Notes: a model not told the origin generated them from the sequence alone. Numbered from the stretch's first letter, positions 1-7,698 are shown. The stretch is 14,590 nt of DNA from Methanobacteriota archaeon (GCA_023436175.1 JAEZKE010000107.1:1-14590); one strand, 5' to 3'. Program-made: numbers and translations.

Positions 1-1037
1 AAAGGTTTAGGTCCCCTCCTCTTGTAGTGGCTACTATAACTGAAGTTTTAGAAGACGGAAAACTTGTAGTAAAAAGCAGCACAGGACCTCATTTCGTTAT
101 AAATTATTCACGTTTATTAGATAAGAATGCATTAGAACCAGGCTCAAGGGTTGCTTTAAATCAGCAGACATTTAGTATCGTAAATGTACTACCATCTGAA
201 AAAGATCCTCTAATCAGTGGTATGGAAGTAGAAGAAAAGCCAGAAGTAAGTTACGAGCAAATTGGTGGACTTGAAGAACAAGTCGTTGAAATTAAGGAAA
301 CAGTAGAATTACCTCTTAAAAAACCAGAATTATTTGTTAATATTGGAATCGAACCTCCAAAAGGAGTACTTTTATACGGCCCTCCAGGAACAGGTAAGAC
401 CCTTCTTGCAAAGGCAGTTGCAAATGAGACCAATGCAACATTCATAAAAATTGTTGCATCAGAATTTGTAAAAAAATACATTGGTGAAGGTGCAAGATTG
501 GTTAGAGGCGTATTTGAACTTGCAAAAGAAAAAGCACCAAGTATAATCTTCATCGATGAGATAGATGCGATTGCAGCAAAGAGACTTAAAAGTTCAACAA
601 GCGGTGACAGAGAAGTTCAAAGAACACTCATGCAGTTACTTGCAGAAATGGATGGATTTGAAGCCAGGGGAGATGTTGGAATCGTTGCAGCGACCAACAG
701 ACCTGATATATTAGATCCAGCACTTTTACGTCCGGGAAGATTTGACAGGTTCATAGAAGTTCCAATTCCAAATGAAGACGGTAGAATGGAGATCTTAAAA
801 ATCCACACCAGAAATATGTCCTTAGAAGAAGAAGTGGATATAAGACTTGTTGCATCATTAACTGAAGGTGCATCTGGTGCTGACCTTAAAGCTATCTGTA
901 CAGAAGCAGGTATGTTTGCAATAAGGGAAGAGAGATCCAGTGTTACAATGAACGACTTCATGGATGCAATTGATAAGATTGTAGGTCTTGAGAAAGAAGA
1001 AGAAGTTAGAAGAGAAGCCGGTGTAATGTACGGTTAA
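1..1037 (+). CDS. pan: Proteasome-activating nucleotidase PAN, 5' truncated by window edge
   Basis: AAA+ ATPase ring that unfolds substrates and feeds them into the archaeal 20S proteasome. The open frame continues to the left edge (codons from base 3 read RFRSPPLVV, the conserved PAN lead-in to the OB domain). The GTG at 27 is therefore internal, and the N-terminal coiled coil lies outside the window. Counting from base 27: OB-like domain at residues 1-60, Walker A GPPGTGKT 118-125, Walker B IIFIDEID 173-180, sensor region AATNRPD 221-227, arginine-finger segment RPGRFDR 235-241, then the helical lid. The C-terminus is MYG, which fits the HbYX motif that docks PAN into the proteasome alpha ring and opens the gate. 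The visible part is about 345 residues of an expected 400-430. Family assignment is essentially certain. Confidence 0.96.
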   Translation, partial: RFRSPPLVVATITEVLEDGKLVVKSSTGPHFVINYSRLLDKNALEPGSRVALNQQTFSIVNVLPSEKDPLISGMEVEEKPEVSYEQIGGLEEQVVEIKETVELPLKKPELFVNIGIEPPKGVLLYGPPGTGKTLLAKAVANETNATFIKIVASEFVKKYIGEGARLVRGVFELAKEKAPSIIFIDEIDAIAAKRLKSSTSGDREVQRTLMQLLAEMDGFEARGDVGIVAATNRPDILDPALLRPGRFDRFIEVPIPNEDGRMEILKIHTRNMSLEEEVDIRLVASLTEGASGADLKAICTEAGMFAIREERSSVTMNDFMDAIDKIVGLEKEEEVRREAGVMYG

Positions 1038-1041
1038 CACT

Positions 1042-1190
1042 CAAACACAGGGTGTTTGGTGCATCACAATCAAAGATTGTGATAGCACTCGAAAATCGAA
1101 GATTTTCGGTGTTTGAAAATTAAAAATTTTCAACAGCGGAAAATCCAAGATTTTTCGAATGCCCCAAACACTTCGTGTTTGAGGGTTTTT
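1042..1190. repeat. Mini-hairpin array A (six hairpins) downstream of pan
   Basis: Six consecutive self-complementary units with 3-nt loops: 1042-1058 (CAAACAC/GTGTTTG, loop AGG); 1063-1083 (ATCACAATC/GATTGTGAT, loop AAA), which extends to 1059-1088 through GTGC/GCAC with one bulged A; 1090-1108 (CGAAAATC/GATTTTCG, loop GAA); 1113-1133 (TTGAAAATT/AATTTTCAA, loop AAA); 1137-1157 (CGGAAAATC/GATTTTTCG, one G-T wobble, loop CAA); 1165-1181 (CAAACAC/GTGTTTG, loop TTC). Arm sequences differ but each arm matches its own partner, so structure rather than sequence is kept. The same architecture recurs at 1723-1797, 10367-10587 and 11833-12034. It could be a read-through-tolerant terminator region, a REP-like mobile or gene-converted element, or a source of small structured RNA; the sequence alone does not decide. 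Confidence 0.9.
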
Positions 1191-1196
1191 TCAATT
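1162..1196 (+). terminator. Probable transcription terminator of pan
   Basis: The last hairpin of the array has CCC-CAAACAC / GTGTTTG-A-GGG pairing: a 7-bp stem, one bulged A at 1182 and a 3-bp outer stem, with a TTC loop. It is followed directly by a T run (1185-1191) and a T-rich tract to about 1208. Archaeal RNA polymerase terminates mainly on T tracts, so this position is well suited to end pan transcripts. Confidence 0.65.
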
Positions 1197-1222
1197 CTTT
1201 TTTATTTTTTGAATTTGCAAAC

Positions 1223-1230
1223 TATTTATT
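1223..1230 (+). promoter_or_regulatory. Candidate TATA box for the C/D box sRNA
   Basis: TATTTATT is centred about 25 bases before the first base of the sRNA terminal stem (1251), the normal archaeal TATA-to-start distance. The region is AT-rich, so the spacing is the main support. Confidence 0.4.
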
Positions 1231-1250
1231 TGTAATTTGAAATCTAATTT

Positions 1251-1312
1251 TAAGCCAGTGATGAACCCTATGAGCTCTGATACGTGATGAATGATGGGCG
1301 ATCTGAGGCTTA
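1251..1312 (+). ncRNA. Archaeal C/D box guide sRNA (2'-O-methylation guide)
   Basis: All parts of an archaeal C/D sRNA are present in order: terminal stem TAAGCC (1251-1256), C box GTGATGA (1258-1264), 12-nt guide ACCCTATGAGCT (1265-1276), D' box CTGA (1277-1280), 3-nt spacer TAC, C' box GTGATGA (1284-1290), 12-nt guide ATGATGGGCGAT (1291-1302), D box CTGA (1303-1306), and GGCTTA (1307-1312), which pairs perfectly with the 5' stem. Such RNAs assemble with L7Ae, Nop5 and fibrillarin and direct ribose methylation of the target base paired to the fifth guide base before D or D'. By that rule the D' target is AGCUCAUAGGGU, methylated at its fifth base C; the D target is AUCGCCCAUCAU, also at its fifth base C. 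I did not place these in a particular rRNA or tRNA. Confidence 0.93.
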
Positions 1313-1568
1313 TAATATTATTTAAGACTTAATTAAATTGATTAATAATTTAAAATATTTTATTGTATTTGTTGCATGTTATACTGTTAATTAATTCTAT
1401 TTTTTAGAAATTTTAGTTAAATCTAGAATTTGCATTAATCTATCAATCAATGATTTTACACAGTATTCACTTAAATCTTAGTAAAACTATTTATTTTAGA
1501 TAACAACATAATTTAATAATAACTTTATTATAAAAATTATTATACATGATATCTGTAGGAGTTAAATC
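1313..1568. other. AT-rich spacer upstream of the VTT gene
   Basis: No credible ORF or RNA is visible. Its right end probably holds the promoter of the next gene: a TATA-like TTATAAAA near 1527-1534 and an AGGAG ribosome-binding site at 1557-1561. Confidence 0.5.
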
Positions 1569-2327
1569 TTGCAAAATAAAATGAGTTTAGAAACTCAAAT
1601 GAGATTTAGGTTGATATTATTAGCTGTTGCAATTGTAATTCTTCTTTTAATTCCTTTTGTCTTATTTGGTGATTCACTTGAGAATTGGACTAACAATTTT
1701 CTGCAGTCTCTCAAAACCGGAAGTTCTCAAAATCTAGGATTTTGGAACCTGGAAAACGGAGTTTTTCAAGGTTTTGGAGCGCAAAACGGAGTTTTGCAAG
1801 CTACACCAACTAGTTTGATTGCAGGTATATTCATAGGATTTCTGTTATCTATTGATATTGTAACTCCTATTCCTTCTAGTATTGTAAGTACAGCTGGTGG
1901 CTATTTTCTTGGTTTTATAGGTGGAACTCTTATTTCTCTTACCGGCATGACAATCAGCTGTTTAATAGGATACTGGATCGGAGTTAGATTTGGACGTCCC
2001 GCAGCTTTTCGACTTGTAGATCCAAAAGAAATCTCTAAATTTGAATCTCTTCAAAAAAAGTATGGGGACTGGATACTTATTATTTCACGTTCAATCCCAT
2101 TACTTGCTGAAACATCAGTATTATTTGCAGGAATTGGCCGTATGAAAATCAGCCGTTTTGTTTCTATGGTTATAATATCTAATTTAGGGATATCTATGGT
2201 TTATGCAGCTGTTGGGGCTTATTCGGCTCATATTAATTCATTTTTGCTTGCTTTTGTAGCTGCCATAATATTCCCTGGGGTTATGATTGTTATTTTGAAA
2301 AATAAAAAGATATTTAATTCTGATTAA
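1569..2327 (+). CDS. VTT/DedA-like (SNARE-associated family) membrane protein with in-frame hairpin insert
   Basis: Integral membrane protein of the VTT (DedA/TVP38/TMEM64) superfamily, whose characterised members are linked to lipid-carrier or phospholipid translocation; the substrate here is unknown. The start is TTG at 1569, chosen because AGGAG (1557-1561) is 7 nt upstream; the ATG at 1581 would be 19 nt away. There is one TM at residues 13-34, a loop, then the VTT core from about residue 82. Core motifs are SIDIVTPIP (94-102) followed by a Gly-rich re-entrant segment, and SRSIPLLAE (173-181) with AGIGRM (187-192), resembling the family's R-x-x-P...E...AG-G pattern. More TMs run to the C-terminus. 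Residues about 50-78 (nt 1716-1802) are encoded by three hairpin-forming repeats, giving a Gly/Asn/Gln-rich loop between the first TM and the core. Confidence 0.85.
   Translation: MQNKMSLETQMRFRLILLAVAIVILLLIPFVLFGDSLENWTNNFLQSLKTGSSQNLGFWNLENGVFQGFGAQNGVLQATPTSLIAGIFIGFLLSIDIVTPIPSSIVSTAGGYFLGFIGGTLISLTGMTISCLIGYWIGVRFGRPAAFRLVDPKEISKFESLQKKYGDWILIISRSIPLLAETSVLFAGIGRMKISRFVSMVIISNLGISMVYAAVGAYSAHINSFLLAFVAAIIFPGVMIVILKNKKIFNSD
1716..1802. repeat. Mini-hairpins inside the VTT coding sequence
   Basis: Three units of the same architecture as the intergenic arrays: 1723-1748 (GTTC, bulged T, CAAAATC / GATTTTG, GAAC; loop TAG); 1749-1770 (CTGGAAAAC / GTTTTTC-AAG; loop GGA, one G-T wobble and one bulge); 1781-1797 (GCAAAAC / GTTTTGC; loop GGA). 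The frame stays open through all of them. The segment lies in a loop between the first TM and the VTT core, where an insertion would be tolerated. Confidence 0.85.
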
Positions 2328-2414
2328 GGCCATTATTTATTCTGCATTATTAAAAATTTATTAAGCATGCAAAACAAATAGTAAATAGTAAATTATCTCA
2401 GTTGATGTGTTTAA

Positions 2415-3077
2415 ATGTCCTATCTTGTTTGTGAAAAATGTGGTGGCTATTACAAGCTTAAAGAGGGAGAAAAGCCGGATGAATTTGAGGCATGTGAGTG
2501 TGGAGGAACCCTTAGATATGTCCAGAATTTTAATGCACATTTTGACGAAGAATTAGACCCTATAAATGAATTTAATATTTGTCCTGACTGCGGAACTGAG
2601 AGTTCTGCAGGTGAAAAATACTGTAAATCATGTGGTAAAATGATAAAAGATACCAAAAATGAAGAAACTAGCTCTTATAATGCTAATAAAAATGAGCTAA
2701 AATTTACATCTAATAAATGGATATTGAGGGCAGTGGCAATTATTGTAGGTATTTTAATTGTAGTAATTCCTACATTCTTATTTGTGAATTCAAATTATGC
2801 ATTGTTACTACTTCTAATTGGGGGGATAGTTGCCGCTTTAATTGCTGGAGGGAAAAGTGAAGATGGGGCTATAAATGGAATCGTAGTTGGTGTAATAGCT
2901 GCATTGATAATTCTATGTTTTAGAGGTAATTTTTTATTTATTGATAACATCTTCTTTAATATAGAAATAGTTCTTTTTGAAATGAGTGGTGCTGTATTGA
3001 TACTTACCCTTTTTGGCCTTATTGGTGGAGTAATAGGTATTTCAATACGAGACCTTTTAATTAAAGCTGAAAAATAA
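2415..3077 (+). CDS. Double-zinc-ribbon membrane protein (DUF5518-like C-terminus)
   Basis: The 220-residue protein has two N-terminal zinc ribbons: C6/C9 with C27/C29, and C56/C59 with C70/C73 (CPDCG...CKSCG). A polar linker follows at 78-100, then four TM segments at about 102-124, 127-144, 151-168 and 189-210. The paired Gly/Ala-rich stretches (GGIVAALIAGG, then GAINGIVVGVIAAL) resemble DUF5518-type four-helix membrane proteins common in Methanobacteriales. The ribbons should face the cytoplasm. The function is unknown; no enzymatic residues stand out. It starts at ATG 2415 with only a weak upstream GTTGATGTG match to the anti-SD. It converges on the DUF356 gene with 21 bases between stops. 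Confidence 0.8.
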   Translation: MSYLVCEKCGGYYKLKEGEKPDEFEACECGGTLRYVQNFNAHFDEELDPINEFNICPDCGTESSAGEKYCKSCGKMIKDTKNEETSSYNANKNELKFTSNKWILRAVAIIVGILIVVIPTFLFVNSNYALLLLLIGGIVAALIAGGKSEDGAINGIVVGVIAALIILCFRGNFLFIDNIFFNIEIVLFEMSGAVLILTLFGLIGGVIGISIRDLLIKAEK

Positions 3078-3098
3078 TATTTGATTAAATAAAGAGTT

Positions 3099-3461
3099 TT
3101 AATCTGAAGGAACTGATTTGTGTGAATAATAGCCTTTAAGTACGGGTAATCTATTAAACATCTTTTTTATTTCTTCAAATTCTTTATATTCCTCGCTTAT
3201 AACAACGATATGTGCTGGAGGGTGTATTTTTTTAATATGCATTATACTTTTTGTTGTATCATCTAAAACTTTTACAAGAGCTGCTATCTCGCATTTTGTC
3301 CTTAAATTCTGCTTAAGGATTCCTTTAGCTAACTTATCTGCAATTTGAGGATCAATTATCTTTGGTTTTCCTGATATTTTTAAATTAGCATGCCTTTCAA
3401 TATCTGCAATGGCATTTAATATTTTTCCTTGGCTGTTTGCACGTATTAAAATTAAAGTCAT
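3099..3461 (-). CDS. DUF356 family protein (methanogen-restricted)
   Basis: The 120-residue soluble protein has the DUF356 pattern: N-terminal MTLILIRA, an IERHANLKISGKPKI segment near residues 21-35, then IMHIKKIHPPAHIVVISEEY at about 73-92. The family is small and confined largely to methanogens; its biochemical function is not established. The ATG at 3461 is supported by GGTGA (plus-strand 3468-3472) 6 nt upstream. A TATA-like tttatata (plus-strand 3494-3501) would place a start site just before that ribosome-binding site, giving a very short leader. Confidence 0.85.
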   Translation of the reverse strand: MTLILIRANSQGKILNAIADIERHANLKISGKPKIIDPQIADKLAKGILKQNLRTKCEIAALVKVLDDTTKSIMHIKKIHPPAHIVVISEEYKEFEEIKKMFNRLPVLKGYYSHKSVPSD

Positions 3462-3587
3462 TTTTCTTCACCGATATGGGTAATTTAATTCCGTTTATAT
3501 ACTTATTACATAAAATTTAAATTTTTAATTATAGTTTGTTAAGGTAATTATATATCAGTCTCTTAATCAATATTCGTTTTTCTTAAT

Positions 3588-5177
3588 TTATAGTTTTTTA
3601 ATTCTTTTATCTCCTTCTGTATCAGCTTCATAGTACTGGGAAAGTAATTTTTTCTCTTCTTCCATCTTTGGAAACTTATAAAATACAATTGCAGCCCCAA
3701 TCAAAATAGCAATGATCCCTGCAAGATAAGCCCACCGATCTCCCGCCAAAAATGAAGCTTTCGCTCCAGATATGATCTGATCTGAATATTGGGGATACTG
3801 CTGAGCAAGGGCAGTAGCGCTGGAAAATGATTTTTGAAGCGTTGTTTCCACGCTGGTTGAGATTTGCTGAGGGGCATTATTGATTTTTGCAGCAAATGCA
3901 GAAGCATAACCTGCTGTAAGTAGTGTACCAAAGATAGAAGTCATAATTGCACCGCCAAAATCACGTTGCAAGTCTGCTGTACCTGATGCCATACCAACAC
4001 GTTTAACTGGAACGGATCCAGTAAGAGAGTGAGAGGCGGGAGTTCCTGCTAACCCGACACCAATTCCGACTAATGCATAAGCCAGTCCGACTTTCCAATA
4101 GGGTATATTCTCCTTCCACAGCAATAGCATAGTTAAGAAACCTAACAAACAGAATAAATAACCTGCAAGAAGTGTGAATCTAGATCCACGCGATTCTACG
4201 AGCTTGGCAGACTGTGGTGCCACTAAAATCATAAGAATTGCTGCAGGTATGATTGAAAGTCCTGCATCAAAAGTCGAATAACTTAGAACATTTTGTAAAA
4301 ACTGCTGTCCAATGTACATAGCGCCCATCAGAGATCCAAAAACAATTATTCCCGCGCTTGTGGCTACCCAGAAGATCCGTCGACCAGCGACTTTTAGATC
4401 ATAAAGAGGATTGAATATACGCTGCTGGTGTCTTATAAATAAGAATCCTACAATAGCTGCTAAGATTATTAGACTAATTACCAGAGTTCCGGCATTACGT
4501 ACTGGAGCAAAGTTAATGGCTAAAATTAATGTTCCTATAAGAATGAGAGACATTAATCCTCCCGTGTTGTCAACTGGATTCTTTGTCTCATTTACATGGG
4601 ATGGAATGAACTTAATAGCCATAATTAATGCTAATAATGCTAAAGGTAATGTAATTAAGAATACAGATCCCCAAAAACGGTATGTGAGAAGATATCCTGA
4701 GAGAAGAGGCCCAAGGGCGGCAATAGCAGCTCCTACACCTGACCAAAGTGCAATAGATCTTGTTCGACCAGGGCCTGACCACAAGGCAGTTATTAGTGCT
4801 AAAGTTGTTGGAAATGCCATTCCTGCAGCTAAACCTCCAATTATACGGGCTGCAACCAGTATACCAATATTTGGTGCAAAACCTGCAAGTATGGATGCAG
4901 GTATGGCAAGGAAAGTTCCTAATATGAGCATCATTTTCCGGCCATGATGATCACCCAAAGCACCGAACCACAGTACTGAAGAAGCCAGGCCAAGTGAAAA
5001 GCCCACAGCTACAAGATTAATCTGGACTTGCGAAGCATTAAAAGCCAAACCTATAGAAGGAAGAGCCACGTTAGCAACTGATAAATTCAAATTGGCTACC
5101 CCAGCCACTAGAATAAGTGTAGCCAAAACTACCATTCCAGGCTCAGAATCTTTATTTTTTGCTATTTTTGTATTCAT
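3588..5177 (-). CDS. MFS drug-efflux transporter, DHA2 (14-TM) type
   Basis: Proton-driven multidrug or metabolite exporter of the DHA2 branch (EmrB/QacA-like), 529 residues from the ATG at 5177. That start is preferred over the in-frame TTG at 5207 because AGTGAT lies 3 nt before it, the geometry seen at other genes here. The N-terminal helix contains NLSVANVALPSIG (about 31-43), matching the DHA2 signature. Motif A is GALGDHHGRKM (72-82) and the antiporter-type motif C region is GPLLSGYLL (156-164). About 14 hydrophobic segments follow, with a charged C-terminal tail after residue 500. Some stretches are richer in G+C than the neighbours (31 of 60 bases at 4681-4740), which fits acquisition by transfer but does not prove it. 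No dedicated regulator gene is adjacent. The substrate cannot be told from sequence. Confidence 0.9.
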   Translation of the reverse strand: MNTKIAKNKDSEPGMVVLATLILVAGVANLNLSVANVALPSIGLAFNASQVQINLVAVGFSLGLASSVLWFGALGDHHGRKMMLILGTFLAIPASILAGFAPNIGILVAARIIGGLAAGMAFPTTLALITALWSGPGRTRSIALWSGVGAAIAALGPLLSGYLLTYRFWGSVFLITLPLALLALIMAIKFIPSHVNETKNPVDNTGGLMSLILIGTLILAINFAPVRNAGTLVISLIILAAIVGFLFIRHQQRIFNPLYDLKVAGRRIFWVATSAGIIVFGSLMGAMYIGQQFLQNVLSYSTFDAGLSIIPAAILMILVAPQSAKLVESRGSRFTLLAGYLFCLLGFLTMLLLWKENIPYWKVGLAYALVGIGVGLAGTPASHSLTGSVPVKRVGMASGTADLQRDFGGAIMTSIFGTLLTAGYASAFAAKINNAPQQISTSVETTLQKSFSSATALAQQYPQYSDQIISGAKASFLAGDRWAYLAGIIAILIGAAIVFYKFPKMEEEKKLLSQYYEADTEGDKRIKKL

Positions 5178-5763
5178 TTTATCACTATCGTAATTTATGA
5201 ATTTCAAGTTTCTAAATTTCTTAATTCTTCTATCTAATTTTCCAGTTTTTCATAATATTTTGTTCCAGTAATCACTGCTGTTACAGCAATTAACTGACCT
5301 ATTTGAGTAACAAAACTGTGTTTCTGTTATAATCTGAATGTAATAGACCGTCAAGCATTGAGGATTCAACTAAAAAGAAGAGTATCGAATTAAAGGTTAA
5401 AGATTAAAACAATAATGCGATAATCTAATTTTCTTTAGAGTTAACTTCATTATATCTCTTAGTTTAGTATGTATTTAAATAAAGCATAAATCTTAACTGA
5501 AAATAATAATTTAGCTGTTATCGTTGGGAAGAAATTGAAATTGGTATATATGTCAATATATTCTAGTGCATATTGATCCAATTTTGGTAATAATAGATTT
5601 TATTTCTCTTTTTACTCAATTTAAAAATTAGATGTATAATTATCGAAAAAGAAACAATTCGGGTTACTATTTAATTATATAAAACGTGTTGAATGAGAGT
5701 GAATTTATGATAAAAAACAATTTTAAAATAAAATATTGTATCTAAATAAATAAAAATAAGATT
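5178..5763. other. AT-rich intergenic region between the exported-protein pair and the MFS gene
   Basis: No convincing gene is present. The part nearest 5178 should hold the transporter promoter. One isolated mini-hairpin lies at 5308-5329: TAACA-AAAC, loop TGT, GTTT, bulged C, TGTTA. A shorter one is at 5276-5288 (TGCTG, loop TTA, CAGCA). The rest is low-complexity A/T. Confidence 0.5.
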
Positions 5764-5782
5764 AAGGCTTGTATAAAGCCTT
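5764..5782 (-). terminator. Terminator after the C-terminally anchored exported protein
   Basis: Immediately after the stop codon on the minus strand, AAGGCTT and AAGCCTT form a 7-bp stem around a TATAC loop. It is followed by a T-rich tract (about plus-strand 5740-5762). Confidence 0.7.
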
Positions 5783-7069
5783 TTATCCTCTCATGAATGA
5801 TTTAATTAGAGTACTTCTAAACAAAACTAAGAGCACTAATATCAATCCTATGGCAGTTTGAATATTTCCAATTAAATCTAAAAGTGAAGAGCTTATTGGT
5901 AAATTCCATGGTGGGGAAGACCTATCATTACCAAGTGGTTTGAAATAAACACCTACTGCTCTTGAACTTGCTTTGACGTTGATATCTTTAGGTTCTACGT
6001 AATTAACACCTACAAGAGTTCCACTATCTATTGCAGAGTTAATTCTATTTGCTATTTGAACATTGTCGTAACCATATTTCTTTACAGCAGCAGATACGAT
6101 TTCTTGTGTAGTTTCTGAAATACCTATATCATCGCTTCCATAAACAGAAACCTGTACTGTTTGACCTGTAACTGTAATTGCATTTGAAAGCGCTTCGTAA
6201 GCATACTCTATCTTAAGCGGTGAACCATCAATTGGATCTGTCTGGTACTGTTCTGCTGATGGGTAACCTATACTCCATCCATCACTGGATGTACTGACTT
6301 TAGCATAAGGAGTGTTCATAGGATAACCTGTTGTATTTAACTGACTTGGAGTAAACATATCTCCCGTAGTTACTCCTGAAACAAGGTTTACTCCACCACC
6401 ACCGTATTTTTCACCAGCATCATTTGCTACTTCACCAAACGCTTGCCCTAATATGTATGTTGCAGAATACCCGTCTCTTATCATTTTACCAATGTTTACT
6501 GCAGTTTCCTGCCGAACTTTTGAAGCTGTTCCGTACTGCGGATTACCCTCTGTATTCCTCAGGTGAATAATAGCTCCTTTTGTTCCTGCAGGTAAAACTG
6601 CGGTTCCATCTGATGAGTGAGGAGTTACTGTAATGGTCCCGTTATTTGACACAGTAATCACATAAACATCGTATGATCCCCCTACTGCAGCACCCTTAGT
6701 AGCAGTTCCAACTAAAACCCTAATTCCTTCATAGGAATTTGCAAGGTTTGCTGCTGCTTGTGGGGTGGCACCAGCTTCCATAGATTTTACAGCTGCCACA
6801 ATAGCTTGCAATCTGGGTGTAGATGAACCTTCACCCCCAGAGAGTATAGCAAAATGACCGCTTGATGAAGATAGGAAAGTTGATTGAAACATGTTGTTTT
6901 GGAATGACATACTTCCTGCTGCTGCACCATTTGGATCCTTTCCAGTAGGATCTGTTATAACTACGATGTTACAGGTTGCTGCAGCAGGCCCAATAATCAT
7001 TGCAACTGTAACTATGAATATTAATATCCATTTCATGTATTTTCCTTGAAGTTTTTGCGGAATTTTCAT
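5783..7069 (-). CDS. Exported protein with C-terminal membrane anchor, function unknown
   Basis: 428 residues with an N-terminal signal peptide (basic start, hydrophobic 13-31, AAAT-C boundary), a large hydrophilic domain and one TM near 403-419 ending in a basic tail. This predicts an extracellular domain held at the membrane under the pseudomurein wall. The ectodomain is rich in Gly, Ser and Thr and has an N-terminal CNIVVITDPTGKDP strand-loop and a segment SGGEGSSTPRLQAIVAAV near 76-93. I do not recognise a named family and see no catalytic motif I would trust. The ATG at 7069 is 4 nt past the upstream gene's stop, so the pair is probably co-transcribed and coupled. The second ATG at 7036, with AAGGA before it, is an alternative start. 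Confidence 0.75.
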   Translation of the reverse strand: MKIPQKLQGKYMKWILIFIVTVAMIIGPAAATCNIVVITDPTGKDPNGAAAGSMSFQNNMFQSTFLSSSSGHFAILSGGEGSSTPRLQAIVAAVKSMEAGATPQAAANLANSYEGIRVLVGTATKGAAVGGSYDVYVITVSNNGTITVTPHSSDGTAVLPAGTKGAIIHLRNTEGNPQYGTASKVRQETAVNIGKMIRDGYSATYILGQAFGEVANDAGEKYGGGGVNLVSGVTTGDMFTPSQLNTTGYPMNTPYAKVSTSSDGWSIGYPSAEQYQTDPIDGSPLKIEYAYEALSNAITVTGQTVQVSVYGSDDIGISETTQEIVSAAVKKYGYDNVQIANRINSAIDSGTLVGVNYVEPKDINVKASSRAVGVYFKPLGNDRSSPPWNLPISSSLLDLIGNIQTAIGLILVLLVLFRSTLIKSFMRG

Positions 7070-7073
7070 GTAT

Positions 7074-7526
7074 TTACCCCGTTGTGTATGATGTAAGGCT
7101 GGTTGTATTTACCTGTACCTGTGTCCAGTCTTCAACAACAGTTACTGTGACACTTCCCGTTGCACTGTCTACTTTAACATCTGCAGCTACTATAGGTGTT
7201 AATCTTGTACCTGGAATGGTTGTCAACGTTGCAAAGTGCTGAGCATTATTTATAGCTTCATTTAAAGGTAATTCTCGTTTATCTGTGATTAGAGTGCTTC
7301 CATTGATGTAGCTTCCAGGCCTTAAACCAGATGCATATACATTAGCTCGAATAGAATCAGTTGGTACGAGATTGTTTCCTTTTATCATAACTCCAGATAT
7401 AGGTATTCCTTGATCTGTAGCAGGAGATTCGGCAAAAGCCATGTAACTCATAACCCTTCCTGATACTATTAATAAAAATGCAAGTGTTAAAATGATTACC
7501 GTATCTCTTCTTACTTTTATGAACAT
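7074..7526 (-). CDS. Exported small protein with POTRA-like domain
   Basis: 150 residues: signal peptide or signal anchor (hydrophobic 9-22, AFAES at 30-34), then one compact domain. Residues 41-133 read ISGVMIKGNNLV, a short helix region, GLRPGSYINGSTL with TDKRELPLNEAI, and finally DVKVDSATGSVTVTVVEDW. This order (strand with GN, helix, helix, paired strands split by TG and ending V-V-E) resembles a POTRA domain. That is pattern recognition only, and POTRA would be unusual in an archaeon with no outer membrane. The ATG at 7526 is preceded by GGTGAT with 3-nt spacing. A TATA-like tttaaatata (plus-strand 7591-7600) suggests its own promoter, separate from the Mur ligase. Confidence 0.7.
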   Translation of the reverse strand: MFIKVRRDTVIILTLAFLLIVSGRVMSYMAFAESPATDQGIPISGVMIKGNNLVPTDSIRANVYASGLRPGSYINGSTLITDKRELPLNEAINNAQHFATLTTIPGTRLTPIVAADVKVDSATGSVTVTVVEDWTQVQVNTTSLTSYTTG

Positions 7527-7590
7527 TTCATCACCAAGTGTGAATAATGAATTTGATTGTATTAAATATGAAGTTTGATTAATTTAAATG

Positions 7591-7600
7591 TTTAAATATA
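7591..7600 (-). promoter_or_regulatory. Candidate TATA box for the exported-protein pair
   Basis: On the minus strand this reads TATATTTAAA, about 65-75 bases before the ATG at 7526, giving a predicted leader of about 45 nt. A second TTTAAAT lies a few bases closer. Confidence 0.4.
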
Positions 7601-7698
7601 CAGAACTCTTAAGTTTTTGAAACAAAGCAAACAAACACTGTGAAAAATATATCTTTTCGCAATAGAAAAATGCAAGTATTTTTGATGTTTTTCAGGCT

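Noticed and set aside
27..29. GTG as the pan start codon
   Set aside because: The frame is open to the window edge and the upstream codons match the conserved PAN sequence, so this Val is internal.
1042..1190. Explaining all arrays as ordinary intrinsic terminators
   Set aside because: Only the last unit of array A is followed by a good T run; array C lies between divergent promoters and one set lies inside a coding sequence.
4411..4947. 178-residue plus-strand ORF opposite the MFS gene
   Set aside because: It is antisense to strongly conserved transporter sequence; it is a codon-bias shadow with no domain features.
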